A DNA stretch of 14,375 bases, from assembly GCA_002496565.1 (NCBI GenBank), contig DAKJ01000012.1, forward strand, positions 11,928 through 26,302, given 5' to 3'. The notes under the pieces are model-generated. The model saw nothing but the letters and a program-made list of their open reading frames with translations. It searched no databases and was not told the DNA's origin. The position numbers were made by a program, and so were the translations under genes. Positions 7,089 to 13,149 of the stretch are shown one piece after another; positions within the stretch are counted from its first letter, which is position 1; every line of letters begins with the position of its first letter. This DNA comes from Methanosarcina sp. UBA289. Its GTDB lineage: Archaea; Halobacteriota; Methanosarcinia; Methanosarcinales; Methanosarcinaceae.

Positions 7089-7324
7089 ATGGATGGATAT
7101 ATGGGCTATTACGGCTATGACATGGGATATGGGGCATGTTTTTCGGACTTTTATTTTGGGTTTTCATAATCGCGTTAGCTTATCTGTTGATCAAATGGCT
7201 TGTTAACCAGAACAAAACTCACAAGGAAGAACAGATGTCAGCCCTGGAGATTGCAAAAATTAGGTATGCAAAGGGCGAAATTAATGTAGAGGAATTTGAA
7301 GAAATTAAGAAGCTTATCGTTTAA
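7089..7324 (+). CDS. Small SHOCT-domain membrane protein, with an apparent frameshift near its N-terminus
   Basis: The uninterrupted frame is 7136-7324 (62 residues): a membrane helix (FFGLLFWVFIIALAYLLIKW), a short basic loop, and a C-terminal SHOCT motif (ALEIAKIRYAKGEINVEEFE). It has no SD of its own. The only good SD (GGGAG, 7076-7080) precedes ATG 7089, whose frame reads MDGYMGYYGYDMGYG, the Gly/Tyr/Met-rich leader typical of such proteins, before running out of frame at a GGGG run (7131-7134). A -1 shift, or one extra G, joins the two as ...DMGYGG-MFFGLLFW..., a 78-residue protein. SHOCT domains are small oligomerisation/protein-interaction tails. The next gene begins 99 bases downstream and shares the Met/Gly/Tyr-rich character, suggesting a common envelope-related job. 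Alternatively only the shorter 62-residue form is made. Confidence 0.7.
7131..7135 (+). other. Frameshift site (GGGGC) in the SHOCT gene
   Basis: Frame 7089 reaches TAT GGG and continues as GCA TGT TTT to an early stop. Re-reading the last G (-1) gives GGG GGC ATG and enters the SHOCT frame. A deleted G, a sequencing error, or programmed -1 slippage would all look the same here. Confidence 0.5.
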
Positions 7325-7423
7325 AGAAAAGACAATCTAAAATTAATGCCTGTAGTAATATTTGTTCTGAGAGTTTCTATCGACATATTTTGGTAATCCT
7401 ATTATGTACAATTTGAGGCGATT

Positions 7424-8119
7424 ATGGCAGACAGCAAAAATCTCATAATTGGTCTACTGTTACTGATAATAATACTCCTTGCGGTTCTTATCTTTAGGTC
7501 GATGATGTACAGTCCAGTCTATAATCCGGCTGGTTATCCGTCAGGAAAGATGGGACCCGGAATGATGCACAATCCAGGCTATAACTACACCTATGGATCT
7601 GGAATGATGGGTAACATGATGGCGGTTTACTATCCAGAGTCCAGACCAATAGCTCAGGATGAGGCTCTAAAAATTATGCAAAATTTTGCACGGGAATATA
7701 GCTCGAACAAAACTGAAATTGAGGACTTCATGGTATTTAGCAGCAACTACTATGCTGTTTTAAAAGATCCATCCACAGGTCAATATATAGCTGAGATTCT
7801 GGTAGACAGGTACTCCGGGTCGGCATATCCTGAACCGGGACCAAATATGATGTGGAACACAAATTACGGTGCTGGAAGAGCGCAGACCGGAGGCAAGGAT
7901 TATGATTTGGCGGAGTCGGAGAAGCTTGCAAATGATTTCCTTGCTGGCTATTTGCCTGGAGCTCAGATTATTGAATCTAAGGCGATGCCTGGCTACTATA
8001 CTTTTGACTTTGGACGGAATGGCATTGAGAGTATGCTAAGCGTAAATGCCTATAACGGTCAAGTGTGGGTGCATACATGGCACGGACCTTATATTGGTGA
8101 TATTAACGTCACGAGTTAA
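7424..8119 (+). CDS. Membrane-anchored PepSY-like protein with Met/Gly/Tyr-rich linker
   Basis: A 231-residue protein with a single N-terminal membrane helix (about 6-24, LIIGLLLLIIILLAVLIF), which would place the rest outside the cell. Residues 27-70 are rich in Met, Gly, Tyr and Pro (GPGMMHNPGYNYTYGSGMMG). Two related alpha/beta units follow, about 75-145 and 158-224: each has a helix (DEALKIMQNFAREY; SEKLANDFLAGY) and then strands with a terminal aromatic/Gly turn (AEILVDRYSGSAY; SMLSVNAYNGQVW). This is the pattern of tandem PepSY-like domains, small modules found in protease propeptides and envelope sensors. GAGGCG 6 bases before the ATG is a good SD. Met-rich motifs can bind Cu(I), but no metal site is certain. 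Probably cotranscribed with the SHOCT gene. Family call from fold pattern only. Confidence 0.7.
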   Translation: MADSKNLIIGLLLLIIILLAVLIFRSMMYSPVYNPAGYPSGKMGPGMMHNPGYNYTYGSGMMGNMMAVYYPESRPIAQDEALKIMQNFAREYSSNKTEIEDFMVFSSNYYAVLKDPSTGQYIAEILVDRYSGSAYPEPGPNMMWNTNYGAGRAQTGGKDYDLAESEKLANDFLAGYLPGAQIIESKAMPGYYTFDFGRNGIESMLSVNAYNGQVWVHTWHGPYIGDINVTS

Positions 8120-8470
8120 ATCACTTTACAGATGACAATAGATGGCTATAAAAAACTATTTTTTTCTAAAAACAGAATTTTTATAAATTGGATCCACTAA
8201 TGTTAACAATGAGCTCAAGAATCCTAAAAATAGTTATCAATGTCACTTATATGTAAAAATTGAATATTAAATAATATAAATTACACTTGATATTTTATTA
8301 TCAACTTCGTATCTAAATAAACTTATTTCTTTTTTTAAGTTATTCTTTTATTTCAAATAGATAAACTCTGAAAATATACTTATTATAATAACGTTTTTAT
8401 GCTAATTAATTAAATAATTATCCGACGGTATTTTTTAAATTTAACAATCTTGGGACATAGGGGGAAATTG
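8120..8470 (+). promoter_or_regulatory. AT-rich intergenic region: T-run after the PepSY gene and promoter of the Met-rich gene
   Basis: A T7 run at 8159-8165 about 40 bases after the PepSY-gene stop is a plausible archaeal terminator. The remaining 300 bases are strongly AT-rich with many TATA-like stretches (for example 8431-8442, TTTTTAAATTTA), so the true box for the gene at 8471 cannot be chosen. No coding frame was seen. The terminator and length suggest the Met-rich gene has its own promoter. Confidence 0.35.
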
Positions 8471-9964
8471 ATGATAAAATCCGGAATAATAAAGCCAGTA
8501 TTATTACTGGTATGCATAGGTATACTGGTAACTGCACTCGTACAGCCTATTGCAGGAAGTACAATGGGTCAGGGGAAAATGATGGAGCAAAAAGACAAGA
8601 TGGCTTCTTGTCTCGATAATAAAAGCATGATGCATTCTGGAATGGGAGAATGTGGAGCTAGCAAAATGTATGAGACTTCATCCAAAGAGAAGATGATGAA
8701 AGGCGAGAAATCATGTAATGAAACCATGATGAAGTCTATGATGAAAGAGAAAGCAGCCAGCAAAGGCCGCTACACAGGCAAGATGAGTTTAAATGAAAGT
8801 TCATCTCAGGCCAATTTTGATTGCGCTTGTCTTTATCTTGAGAAAGCAATAAAACTTCATGCGATGCATCTTGAAAAGCCAAAAAGCGTAACCAATGAGT
8901 CTCAAATGGAAATGATGGACCAGATGAAGCAGGCCAAAAAATATCTTGCAGAGGAAAAAATGAATATGGACATGATGGGCACATGCAATGAGTCGGCAGA
9001 GTATGAACATCCATACGCCATCTCAGCCCTTATGAGGCTTGAATACTCTGGCTTCTGGCTTGATGAAGCTATAAAACTTCATGCAATGCACATGAAGAAT
9101 CCTAAGATTGCAACCAATGAGTCTCAGATTAGATTAATGGCCCAGATGGTGCGTGCAAACAGATACCTTGCAGGAGAAGATATGGATATGAAGATGGCTA
9201 AAAACGCCAGTCTCTCGCAGGATAACGTTAACTTTACAACTCTCTGGCTTGAAAAAGCAATAAAACTTCACGCAATGAACCTTAAGAATCCTGAAGCAGC
9301 AACCAGCGAGTCCCATATGAGATTAATGAACCAGATGATGTGGGCCCGTGAATGCATTGGAGGAAAGAATCCGAATCTGGAAATGCTGATGGACTTTGAA
9401 GAGGACTCAGCCAGAGATATGTGTGAGCCTTCATCCAGTGAAATATGTGAGCCTTCACCCAAGGAAAAGATGATGATTATGATGATTGGCTCCATGAAAA
9501 TGGGAGAAAAATCACGCAATGAAACCATGATGAACGATATGAAGAGTTTAATAATGGAAGAGAAGGCTAAAAAAGAGAAAATGGAATCCATGAAGGAAGA
9601 GAAAGAGGAAGAAGAGGAAGATGAAGAGAAAATGGAGTCCATGATGGAAGGGAAGTTAGCTAACAAAAGTTGCTATGCAGGCAAGATGGAGAAGGCCAGC
9701 TTAACCCGGGCTGACTTGGACTGCGTTTGTTTGTGCCTCGAGAAAGCCATAAAACTGCACGAAATGTACCTTAGAAACCCTGAGGCGGCAACCAGTGAGT
9801 CTAAGATGGAAATGATGAAACAGATGATGCAAGCCCACGAATACCTTACAGGGGAAAAAATGAATATGGACATGATGAAAGGATTAGAAAAAGAAAATAA
9901 GTCGGCAGAATGGTTGGAAAAAATGACAGAAAAGGACGGGCAGCGTTCATCCAGTGACTGCTAA
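8471..9964 (+). CDS. Secreted methionine-rich protein with four helical repeats, family not recognised
   Basis: I start at ATG 8471, 6 bases after a GGGGG SD (8460-8464), rather than at the in-frame TTG at 8450; this gives 497 residues. A signal peptide is clear: basic start, hydrophobic PVLLLVCIGILVTALV (9-24), possible cleavage near AGS (28-30). The mature part has about 67 methionines (around 14%). Four copies of a helical-hairpin unit start at LEKAIKLH or variants (123, 197, 260, 423). The consensus is LEKAIKLHxMxLxNPxxATxE, then SxMxxMxQMxxAxxYLxGE. Repeats 1 and 4 are preceded by CxC pairs (118/120, 418/420) and end in MNMDMM. A charged Glu/Lys/Met coiled-coil-like linker (about 331-395) separates repeats 3 and 4. 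About 13 cysteines remain after cleavage. Extracytoplasmic metal or heme binding is plausible; function unknown. Confidence 0.85.
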   Translation: MIKSGIIKPVLLLVCIGILVTALVQPIAGSTMGQGKMMEQKDKMASCLDNKSMMHSGMGECGASKMYETSSKEKMMKGEKSCNETMMKSMMKEKAASKGRYTGKMSLNESSSQANFDCACLYLEKAIKLHAMHLEKPKSVTNESQMEMMDQMKQAKKYLAEEKMNMDMMGTCNESAEYEHPYAISALMRLEYSGFWLDEAIKLHAMHMKNPKIATNESQIRLMAQMVRANRYLAGEDMDMKMAKNASLSQDNVNFTTLWLEKAIKLHAMNLKNPEAATSESHMRLMNQMMWARECIGGKNPNLEMLMDFEEDSARDMCEPSSSEICEPSPKEKMMIMMIGSMKMGEKSRNETMMNDMKSLIMEEKAKKEKMESMKEEKEEEEEDEEKMESMMEGKLANKSCYAGKMEKASLTRADLDCVCLCLEKAIKLHEMYLRNPEAATSESKMEMMKQMMQAHEYLTGEKMNMDMMKGLEKENKSAEWLEKMTEKDGQRSSSDC

Positions 9965-10024
9965 TTAGACTAGTGGCTGCTAATGAGACTATTAAGTCTA
10001 GAAGGTAGATACTATAATTAAAAC

Positions 10025-10052
10025 AAGTGGGATAATTTCCCACTTCTTTTTT
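10025..10052 (+). terminator. Intrinsic-type terminator after the Met-rich gene
   Basis: AAGTGGGA (10025-10032) pairs perfectly with TCCCACTT (10038-10045) around a 5-base loop, followed by C and six T (10047-10052). It lies 60 bases after the stop codon. The stem-plus-T6 form is stronger than most archaeal terminators. It also borders the degenerate region to the right. Confidence 0.75.
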
Positions 10053-10083
10053 AGCTGCCTGTCCAGGCATTGTTAATGAGGCG

Positions 10084-10140
10084 CCTGTTTCTTCAATATC
10101 GTGGGTAAAAAATATTATTGTTTTTCTTCTCTTGCCAGAT
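10084..10140 (-). pseudogene. Fragment resembling the H-loop region of an ABC transporter ATPase
   Basis: On the minus strand the frame continuing out of the cooS remnant reads FRESGKRRKTIIFFTHDIEE. KTIIFFTHDIEE closely matches the post-Walker-B strand and H-loop histidine of nitrate/sulfonate-type ABC ATPases (typically TxIFVTHDxxEA). It ends immediately after this, and no Walker A or signature motif is present. With only about 20 residues, chance similarity remains possible. Confidence 0.35.
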
Positions 10141-10166
10141 TCTCTAAATTTCTTTCTACATGGGTC

Positions 10167-10680
10167 ATCTTTTTCATTTGACCATTCTGGGCTTGCAATC
10201 GCGGCACATTTTTGATAGTTTTACCTGAATCATCAATCAGGGCTCTGAAGAATGCAGATACTTTTGCATTGTCAATACACTCTCCCATATGCCCTACTGG
10301 TGGAAGGCCAGGCTGTAAAAACTCTCTTAACTCTCTTCTGGTTTTGTCAAGAGCCGTTTGGTTACAGAAACCTAATTTCATAAGGGGAATGAAGCACAGC
10401 AGTTGATCAGAGCCAGAATGTTATTTTCTATCATTTTAGCAGCTACATCTGCAACTGCTTTTTCATAAACGACTCTTGTATTGCTGCATCTTACCAGATT
10501 TACTACGCCGACAAGTTTGCCTTCTTTCAACACCTGCGCTAACATTTATACCTTCAAAACATTTTATAGCATATTCCAGCGAAAAACCTATTTCTGCGCT
10601 AATTTTCATAATTGGGAATGAAGACTGGGACATTCTTCTTGCTTCAAAGTTATCTCTACAAATAATGTACAATAAGCAAG
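10167..10680 (-). pseudogene. cooS: Internal fragment of CooS-type carbon monoxide dehydrogenase, frameshifted
   Basis: Reading across frames on the minus strand recovers a continuous stretch of CooS, the Ni-Fe-S carbon monoxide dehydrogenase. The pieces in order are: FIPNYEN; SAEIGFSLEYAIKCFEGINV; VLKEGKLVGVVNLVRCSNTR continuing to AAKMIENNILALINCCASFP (10378-10533); MKLGFCNQTALDK with LPPVGHMGECIDNAKVSAFF (10203-10381); and AIASPEWSNEK (10170-10202). GVVNLV-CSNT, PPV-HMG-C-DN and PEWSNEK are CooS landmarks around the cluster ligands. At least four frame changes and the absence of the N-terminal half and C-terminus mark it as a pseudogene of about 170 codons out of about 630. Substitutions at conserved sites (G to R in NLVRCSNT, G to C in INCCASFP, W or L to G in PPVGHMG) agree with decay. 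An intact paralogue is expected elsewhere in the genome. Confidence 0.85.
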
Positions 10681-10726
10681 CAACCATAAAAACATTCAAA
10701 AAGCTATAGTAATGGCTTATATAAAA

Positions 10727-11458
10727 CTATGGAAATAGTATAAGCTTCAGGCCCAATAAAAATATGAAAATTGCCACAAAGTTTCTGAATCTTTCCTGGG
10801 GTATTTTTTCAACTCCTCTTTTCCCAATTACTGCCCCAATTAAAGATACGGGTATGAAGATCAAAAAACCTGATACAAGGACAGGATCAAGTCTCGTACC
10901 TCCCTGAATATAGGTCGCTATCCTGGTAGAATCGATCATAAAAGATATAGCACCTGCAGTTGCAACATAAACAGCTTTCTTCAGGTTAAAAGCGCTCAGG
11001 GATACAGCGTTTATTTCTCCGCCTATACCGAAGATACCTGCAAAAAACCCTGTCAGGGCTCCACTGGATACTGCAACTGATAATTTCTGGCTGAGTTTAA
11101 AGGCTTGGTTAAAAATGATGAAGAGAACATAAGCTATAAGGAATATTCCTAAAGCTCTTGAGAGAACATCCCGCGAAATTCTCAAGGATAAAGATGATCC
11201 CAGAAAACTTGTAAAGATACCGGGAAGGCCAAAGGCAAGAAAAAGTTTCCATCTTATTCCCTTACGAAATAAGAGCATTTTCCAGATATCATTAAACCAG
11301 TGAACTATGCCCACCAGGAGTAAAGTCTGTGGTAGAGGAAGGATGATCAGGAGAACGGGTACCATAATTGTGGATATTCCAAATCCAGCCAGAGTCCCGA
11401 TTATGCTTGCCAGCAGTGTAAGTAGCGCTATATTGATAATTTCCTCATACACAATCAT
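10727..11458 (-). CDS. TSUP (TauE/SafE) family membrane permease
   Basis: A hydrophobic protein of 243 residues from ATG 11456-11458, or 246 from a TTG three codons earlier; neither start has an SD. The two-halved TSUP architecture is visible: GTLAGFGISTIMVPVLL (21-37) in the N-half and GFFAGIFGIGGEINAVSL (137-154) in the C-half, each the conserved glycine-rich re-entrant helix of the family, with about eight membrane helices in all. TSUP proteins export or import small anions such as sulfite, sulfoacetate or thiosulfate; the substrate here is unknown. A TATA-like box lies at 11503-11510 (minus), giving a leader of only about 20 bases, and a palindrome sits just upstream of it. The gene is isolated, with the cooS remnant downstream. 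Confidence 0.88.
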   Translation of the reverse strand: MIVYEEIINIALLTLLASIIGTLAGFGISTIMVPVLLIILPLPQTLLLVGIVHWFNDIWKMLLFRKGIRWKLFLAFGLPGIFTSFLGSSLSLRISRDVLSRALGIFLIAYVLFIIFNQAFKLSQKLSVAVSSGALTGFFAGIFGIGGEINAVSLSAFNLKKAVYVATAGAISFMIDSTRIATYIQGGTRLDPVLVSGFLIFIPVSLIGAVIGKRGVEKIPQERFRNFVAIFIFLLGLKLILFP

Positions 11459-11502
11459 ATTATACAACCGTATTACACTCTGAGAAAAAACTTTTTGGCA
11501 CG

Positions 11503-11510
11503 TATATAAT
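11503..11510 (-). promoter_or_regulatory. TATA-like box of the TSUP gene
   Basis: ATTATATACG on the minus strand, about 45 bases before the ATG at 11458. The expected transcript start about 25 bases downstream gives a very short leader, consistent with the lack of an SD. Confidence 0.5.
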
Positions 11511-11513
11511 TAA

Positions 11514-11540
11514 TATTAATATCCGCGAATAATATTAATA
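11514..11540. promoter_or_regulatory. 9-bp inverted repeat immediately upstream of the TSUP promoter
   Basis: TATTAATAT (11514-11522) and ATATTAATA (11532-11540) are perfect reverse complements around CCGCGAATA. Its position directly upstream of the TATA-like box suits an operator for a dimeric regulator. The AT-only arms weaken the case. Confidence 0.4.
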
Positions 11541-11794
11541 CCTGTGTCAGAAAAGATTATGGTCCTATTAAGAGAATTCAGATATTGAAGATCCTTTTAA
11601 GAGGTATCGTGTATCAAGCAATTTTAGCAGAAAAAGCGGCCTTGATTGTTGCCATGAAGAAACTTTTCTCTGTGACACTAATTTACGGTTACTAAATGTT
11701 CGTTTTCTAGCGGATTGAGACGTATAAACAGGAAGTAGTTTGCTAATTTAGTCCGATAATTTTTATCTCCTTTACAAATAATAACTTTTTGAAC
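11541..11794. other. Intergenic stretch between TSUP promoter and the second methyltransferase
   Basis: One plus-strand frame is open from 11510 to TAA 11693-11695 (about 60 codons, ending LFSVTLIYGY). It has no ATG before 11653, no SD and no recognisable motif, so I do not call it a gene. No terminator hairpin was seen. Confidence 0.3.
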
Positions 11795-11818
11795 ATTTCA
11801 GTATATATTTCAGTATAT
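11795..11818. repeat. Two-copy perfect 12-bp tandem repeat
   Basis: ATTTCAGTATAT occurs at 11795-11806 and again at 11807-11818, nine bases beyond the stop of the minus-strand methyltransferase. Probably slippage; no obvious role. Confidence 0.8.
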
Positions 11819-11827
11819 TATAGATTC

Positions 11828-12478
11828 TTATGACTTCTTGTTTAGCCCTTTTAATATTCTTCCAGCTCCATGTAAAATGGTATCTTTTTCTATTATTTTT
11901 ATTTTGTTCTTATTAAGTAGTGCTTCTAAGTCAAATTTAATAAAATTTTTATAGTATTTAGCTTCAAAAAGAGCAATAAAATGATAGATTAATAATCTGC
12001 CAATCTTATTTTTGGGTAAATCATAATCAACAGTTACTATGATTCCTTCTGGTTTGGTTACTCTGACCATTTCCTTCAATACTTTTTCTCTTATACTCAA
12101 AGGCATTTCATGCAAAGCAAACGATATAGAAGATACATCAAAACTATTGTCCTCAAATGGTAGATTTGTTGCATCAGAGATTTCAAATTTCGCATTTCTA
12201 AATTTATTTTTCTTTTTGGCCACATTAATCATGGCTTCAGAAATGTCAATTCCAATAACCTCATAACCTTTTTTCGCAAATGCAAAGGCCTGTTGTCCTG
12301 TCCCCGTGGCAACTTCTAATATTTTTGAACCCATTTGAGCATTCGTAAAATTCACCACTCTATCCCTTACACTGGAAAAAGGTGTAACGATAGCATCATA
12401 AAAAGGAGCCAGCATAGCAAATGTCTTTCTTACAGTTGAGTAATATTCCTTTTCTTCATTAGTTAATTTTCCTGCCAT
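11828..12478 (-). CDS. UbiE/MenG-like SAM-dependent methyltransferase
   Basis: I place the start at ATG 12476-12478, preceded by AGAAGG seven bases upstream, instead of the TTG at 12520; this gives 216 residues. The N-terminus (YYSTVRKTFAMLAPFYDAIVT, 12-32) matches the pre-domain of UbiE-like enzymes. SAM motif I is ILEVATGTGQQA (53-64), the acidic ribose-binding residue is Asp78 in GIDIS, and motif II is SDATNLPFEDNSFD (101-114). FALHEMP (119-125) and VRVTKPEGIIV (138-148) complete the fold. No membrane helix is seen. The target is unknown; UbiE relatives methylate quinones, arsenite, lipids or small molecules, and no cysteine trio suggesting arsenite is present. The AT-rich codon use (many AAA, AAT) is higher than in argH or gatD, which might indicate a different origin. 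Confidence 0.85.
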   Translation of the reverse strand: MAGKLTNEEKEYYSTVRKTFAMLAPFYDAIVTPFSSVRDRVVNFTNAQMGSKILEVATGTGQQAFAFAKKGYEVIGIDISEAMINVAKKKNKFRNAKFEISDATNLPFEDNSFDVSSISFALHEMPLSIREKVLKEMVRVTKPEGIIVTVDYDLPKNKIGRLLIYHFIALFEAKYYKNFIKFDLEALLNKNKIKIIEKDTILHGAGRILKGLNKKS

Positions 12479-12841
12479 GATTTTTCCTTCTAAATTATGG
12501 TTGCTGAAGTCAATGGACAATGTTCTGACAGAAAGAAGTCTCGACCCAAATTATTTTCTCTCGATAATTGGAATGTGAGAGGCAGCATCTAAGATAGGGA
12601 AACTACCAAATTGGAAGAAAGAAATGAAATTCCTAACCCCTTATAATATAACTCATAAATAGGATACCTGTCGAATTTATAAGGGTTATTGGTTACTGCC
12701 ATATGTCCTTTTCTTATCTCCAGGGAGGTGACCTATTTCTGCCTAAATTCTGTGAGATTTCAGATAAAGAGAAGATCACCCCGAGCATAGTGTCACAAAA
12801 TAGAAATATCTTGATGTATTTTTATTATTGGGGGTATTATA
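12479..12841. promoter_or_regulatory. Divergent intergenic region with an inverted repeat holding two TATA-like boxes
   Basis: CCCTTATAA (12638-12646) and TTATAAGGG (12677-12685) are a perfect 9-base inverted repeat 30 bases apart. Each arm contains a TATA-like element, so they could drive the minus-strand methyltransferase and plus-strand genes divergently. A perfect GGAGGTGA (12724-12731) lies downstream but no normal start codon follows it. A 49-codon plus frame (12703-12852) spans it; it has no SD and no recognisable motif and is not called. Confidence 0.4.
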
Positions 12842-12988
12842 ATAGTAGTTGATCCTGTCTGCAAAATGGAGCTTGACGAGAAGGAAGCGAGGTTCAAGAG
12901 CGAATATAAAGGAAAGACATACTACTTCTGTGCTCTCTCGGACAAAAAAAGGTTTGATGAAAATCCTGAGAAGTACATCGAGTCCTAA
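12842..12988 (+). CDS. YHS-domain protein (48 aa) with ATA at the expected start
   Basis: The frame ending at TAA 12986-12988 encodes a whole YHS domain: VVDPVCKMELDEKEARFKSE, then YKGKTYYFC and FDENPEKYIES. DPVC (4-7), KM, YYFC (27-30) and NPEKY are the family landmarks; the usual second cysteine after YYFC is replaced (ALSD instead of the common xxGC). YHS domains are small, often metal-linked modules found alone or fused to copper ATPases and oxidoreductases. There is no ATG, GTG or TTG between the preceding in-frame stop (12812-12814) and the domain. A GGGGG (12830-12834) lies 7 bases before ATA 12842-12844, exactly where ATG is expected. Either the start has mutated and the gene is dying, or ATA is used. 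The first internal ATG (12866) would lose DPVC. Confidence 0.7.
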   Translation: MVVDPVCKMELDEKEARFKSEYKGKTYYFCALSDKKRFDENPEKYIES

Positions 12989-13149
12989 GGTAGAGATCTA
13001 TAAAGACATTCTGGATTCAAGACCGATGAAATGTGAAAAATGAGTCTAATGACTTAATAATATTATGACGGTAGCACACACTGTTTTTCAGCTTATGTTT
13101 CATGTAATCTTTAAGAATTCCAGGCAGAATTTAGAGTTTCGGGGGGCTT
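12989..13149 (+). promoter_or_regulatory. Leader of the dehydrogenase gene with a strong SD
   Basis: GGGGGG at 13141-13146 lies 3-4 bases before ATG 13150. No clear TATA element can be chosen, and no open frame of interest lies in this 161-base stretch, so cotranscription with the YHS gene is possible. Confidence 0.35.

Noticed and set aside
8450..8470. TTG start for the Met-rich protein, adding seven residues
   Set aside because: The GGGGG SD lies between this TTG and ATG 8471, and the signal peptide begins naturally at 8471.
10115..10381. 88-codon minus-strand frame beginning MKLGFCNQTALDK
   Set aside because: It is an internal piece of the cooS remnant, starting at an internal Met; the frame leaves CooS homology after NVP.
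10463..10699. 78-codon minus-strand frame beginning MNVFMVACLLY
   Set aside because: Its middle (SAEIGFSLEYAIKCFEGINV) is the cooS remnant in one frame and its end (VERRQTCRRSKSGK) is out of frame; it is part of the pseudogene, not a separate gene.
11510..11695. Open plus frame of about 60 codons ending LFSVTLIYGY
   Set aside because: No ATG until near its end, no SD, no family resemblance; likely chance.
12479..12520. TTG start for the second methyltransferase, adding 14 residues
   Set aside because: ATG 12476-12478 has a well-spaced AGAAGG, and the extra segment shows no methyltransferase similarity.
12703..12852. 49-codon plus frame MSFSYLQGGDLFLPK... ending just inside the YHS gene
   Set aside because: No SD before its ATG and no recognisable motif; it overlaps the YHS frame by 11 bases. 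Translational coupling is conceivable but unsupported.
12849..13043. 64-codon plus frame beginning MILSAKWSLTRRKRG
   Set aside because: It is the out-of-frame shadow of the YHS domain.
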